Source of the DNA: Lentisalinibacter sp964602525
GTDB taxonomy: Bacteria > Pseudomonadota > Gammaproteobacteria > Steroidobacterales > Woeseiaceae
Direction: 5' to 3'
DNA: 8,769 bases
Assembly (NCBI GenBank): GCA_964602525.1
Contig: CAZRSA010000113.1
Coordinates: forward strand, 1-8,769
In this document: one piece after another, positions 6,989-8,769 of the stretch
Numbering within the stretch: the stretch's first letter is position 1
How the letters are laid out: every line of letters starts with the position of its first letter
Made by a program: the position numbers and the translations under genes
Notes under the pieces: generated by a model
What the model was told of the DNA's origin: nothing
What the model saw: the letters and a program-made list of their open reading frames with translations, nothing else
Database searches by the model: none

Positions 6989-8769
6989 GTTCCATTTCCT
7001 GCGCCCGCTCTGGCTGCTGGCCATTCCGGTCGGGGTCGCGCTCGTCTACTGGCTGGCAACCCGGCGCCGGGATGCCGGCAGCTGGCGCGCCGTGATCGAC
7101 GAGCGACTGCGCCCCTACGTGCTCGATGACCGGGGCGGTGGCGCGCAGAGCCGGGCGCCGTTCTGGCTGGCGGCGGGCATCGCGGTACTGGCCTCGCTGG
7201 CCCTGGCGGGGCCGGCCTGGGAGCGGCAGAAGCAGGAGCTCTACCGGGGCGGCGATGCGCTGGTGGTGGCGCTGGACCTGTCCCGCTCCATGGATGCGGC
7301 GGACGTGTCGCCCAGCCGGCTGGCCCGCGCGCGCCTGAAACTGCTGGACCTGCTGGAGCGCCGCCAGGAAGGACAGACGGCGCTGGTGGTCTATTCGGGG
7401 CATGCGTTCACGGTTACTCCCCTCACCGACGACGTTGATACCATCGCGGCGCTGGTGGGCAGCCTCGGCACCGACATCATGCCGAGCCGCGGCAGTCTGC
7501 CCGGGCGCGCGCTCGCGAAGGCCCGCGAGCTGCTGGAGCAGGCAGGGGCCGGCCGCGGCCACGTGCTGCTGATCGGCGACGGCGCTGCCGGCGACGCCGT
7601 GACCGCAGCCGCCGAACTCCGCGACGCGGGCTACCGGGTGTCGGTGCTTGGGGTGGGGACCGCGGAGGGGGGGCCGCTGCCGAAGCCGGGGGGTGGCTTC
7701 GTCACCGACGCATCGGGCCGCATGGTACTGCCCGCGCTGGAAGAGGCGCTGCTGCAGGAGATCGCCATCGCCGGCGGCGGCGTCTATCGCCGGCTCAGCG
7801 TCGACGACAGCGACCTCCGGGCGGTGCTCGCCGCCATGGGACCCGGCGCGCCGGGCACCCGCAGCGGCGAGGGCCGGGAGTTCTTCACGGAGCTCTGGCA
7901 CGACCGGGGCCCCTGGCTGGTGCTCGCTTTGCTGCCGCTGGCGGCACTCGCGTTCCGGCGCGGCTGGCTGCTGGCCCTGGTGGTGCTGGCGATGCCGCTG
8001 CCCCAGCCGGCCCAGGCGGCCGGCTGGCAGGACCTGTGGCTGACACCGGACCAGCAGGCTGCGCGGGCCCTCGAGCAGGGCCGCGCCGGCGAGGCGGCAG
8101 AGCTGTTCGAAGACCCAGCCTGGGAGGCCGCGGCCCGCTACCGGGCCGGTGACTATGCGGCGAGCGCGGAGACCTTCGCGCGACTGGACACGCCCGATGC
8201 CGCGTACAACCGGGGCAACGCGCTGGCCCGACAGGGCAACTACGAGGCCGCCATCGCCGCTTACGAGGCGGCGCTCGCCGCCGAGCCGGAACACGAGGAT
8301 GCGCGGCATAACCTGGAGCTGCTCCGCCGCCTCCGGCAGCAGCAACAGCAGTCCTCGGGCGGGGAGGGCGAGTCCGGCGAGGGCGAGGGTCAACAACAGC
8401 AGCCGGGCCAGGGCCAGCAGGACCCGGGCCAGAGCGGCCAGCAGGGAGAACAGGCCGACGGCGCGCAGCAACAGGGCGAGCCGGGCAGTGAGCAGGACAC
8501 CGGCAGCAGCCGGCAGGCCGAGGCGGAGGGGCAGTCCGGGCCGGCAGATGGCGACGAGCGTCAGGCGATCGAGGAACTCCGCGAGGAGATGCGCCGGACG
8601 GCCGAGGAGGCGGAGGATGCCAATGGCGACGACGGTGACGATGAGCGTCGGCGTCGGCTGGCGGCGGCCTCCGCGGAGGAGCGCAGCGCCCGGGAGCAGA
8701 CCCAGGCGATGGAACAGTGGCTGCGGCGGGTGCCGAACGACCCCGGCGGCCTGCTCAGGCGGAAGTTCC
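6978..8769 (+). CDS. BatB-BatC fusion: VWA plus TPR membrane protein (3' end cut by window)
   Basis: The frame is open for 597 codons from the GTG at 6978 to the window edge. Two transmembrane helices (about 10-28, 61-80) precede a VWA domain (about 93-290). Its metal site reads DLSRS (Asp100, Ser102, Ser104), Ser173 where threonine is usual (MPSRGSL), and Asp201 (IGDGA). Two further hydrophobic segments (about 312-328, 331-346) return the chain to the far side. TPR repeats cover about 360-453 (AAYNRGNALARQGNYEAAIAAYEAAL), then a Gln/Gly/Glu-rich linker (454-520) and a charged coiled segment. The last visible residues, WLRRVPNDPGGLLRRKF (581-597), match the BatC end motif, so only a short tail is missing. 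It is a BatB-BatC fusion, a known layout in gammaproteobacteria. Codon use is uniform across the junction. It probably scaffolds the BatA partner; a BatD-like gene would be expected next. Confidence 0.93.
   Translation, partial: MPAEFHFLRPLWLLAIPVGVALVYWLATRRRDAGSWRAVIDERLRPYVLDDRGGGAQSRAPFWLAAGIAVLASLALAGPAWERQKQELYRGGDALVVALDLSRSMDAADVSPSRLARARLKLLDLLERRQEGQTALVVYSGHAFTVTPLTDDVDTIAALVGSLGTDIMPSRGSLPGRALAKARELLEQAGAGRGHVLLIGDGAAGDAVTAAAELRDAGYRVSVLGVGTAEGGPLPKPGGGFVTDASGRMVLPALEEALLQEIAIAGGGVYRRLSVDDSDLRAVLAAMGPGAPGTRSGEGREFFTELWHDRGPWLVLALLPLAALAFRRGWLLALVVLAMPLPQPAQAAGWQDLWLTPDQQAARALEQGRAGEAAELFEDPAWEAAARYRAGDYAASAETFARLDTPDAAYNRGNALARQGNYEAAIAAYEAALAAEPEHEDARHNLELLRRLRQQQQQSSGGEGESGEGEGQQQQPGQGQQDPGQSGQQGEQADGAQQQGEPGSEQDTGSSRQAEAEGQSGPADGDERQAIEELREEMRRTAEEAEDANGDDGDDERRRRLAAASAEERSAREQTQAMEQWLRRVPNDPGGLLRRKF

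Noticed and set aside
6753..8471. 572-codon minus-strand frame opposite the BatA and BatB/BatC genes
   Set aside because: It is Arg/Gln/Ala/Leu-rich with no domain. The plus frame has two VWA domains, TPR repeats and the BatC end motif.

Overview
The window is very GC-rich, with strong G/C preference at third codon positions, tightly packed genes and several GTG starts. Gene content and family forms (a short soluble DUF58 protein, DUF4381, and a fused VWA-TPR protein in a MoxR/Bat operon) suggest a gammaproteobacterium, possibly of the Chromatiales/Ectothiorhodospiraceae or Xanthomonadales-like kind. I cannot assign it more closely from sequence alone. There are no RNA genes, insertion sequences, phage genes or CRISPR arrays.

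Left part, minus strand (50-3367). Three genes read right to left. The first is an exported, cysteine-containing protein of unknown function. Its stop codon overlaps the GTG start of a secreted DUF192 protein. A spacer of about 200 bases follows, holding a large REP-like inverted repeat (2031-2088). After it comes a secreted S9-family (prolyl oligopeptidase/acylaminoacyl peptidase-like) serine peptidase with a complete catalytic triad. All three products carry N-terminal signal sequences, so this arm encodes envelope or periplasmic proteins.

Divergent control region (3368-3464). A good sigma70-type promoter (TTGGCG, 17-base spacer, TACAAT) points rightward. It is followed by a strong Shine-Dalgarno and a GTG start for moxR. 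A near-perfect dyad covers the -35 box and spacer and is a candidate operator.

Right part, plus strand (3465-8769). This is a MoxR/Bat operon: MoxR AAA+ ATPase, DUF58 protein, DUF4381 membrane protein, BatA-like VWA protein, and a BatB-BatC fusion (VWA plus TPR) cut by the window edge just after the family's C-terminal motif. Genes are 13-23 bases apart or overlap, so they are probably co-transcribed and partly translationally coupled. In related operons a BatD-like gene usually follows, and it would lie just beyond the right edge. By family knowledge, the MoxR ATPase probably acts as a chaperone-like motor, with DUF58 as its cytoplasmic partner. The VWA/TPR proteins would form a metal-dependent (MIDAS) assembly at the inner membrane linked to envelope stress tolerance. 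I found no clearly novel multi-gene system. The items most worth checking are the uncharacterised exported protein beside the moxR promoter, the promoter dyad, and the REP-like repeat.
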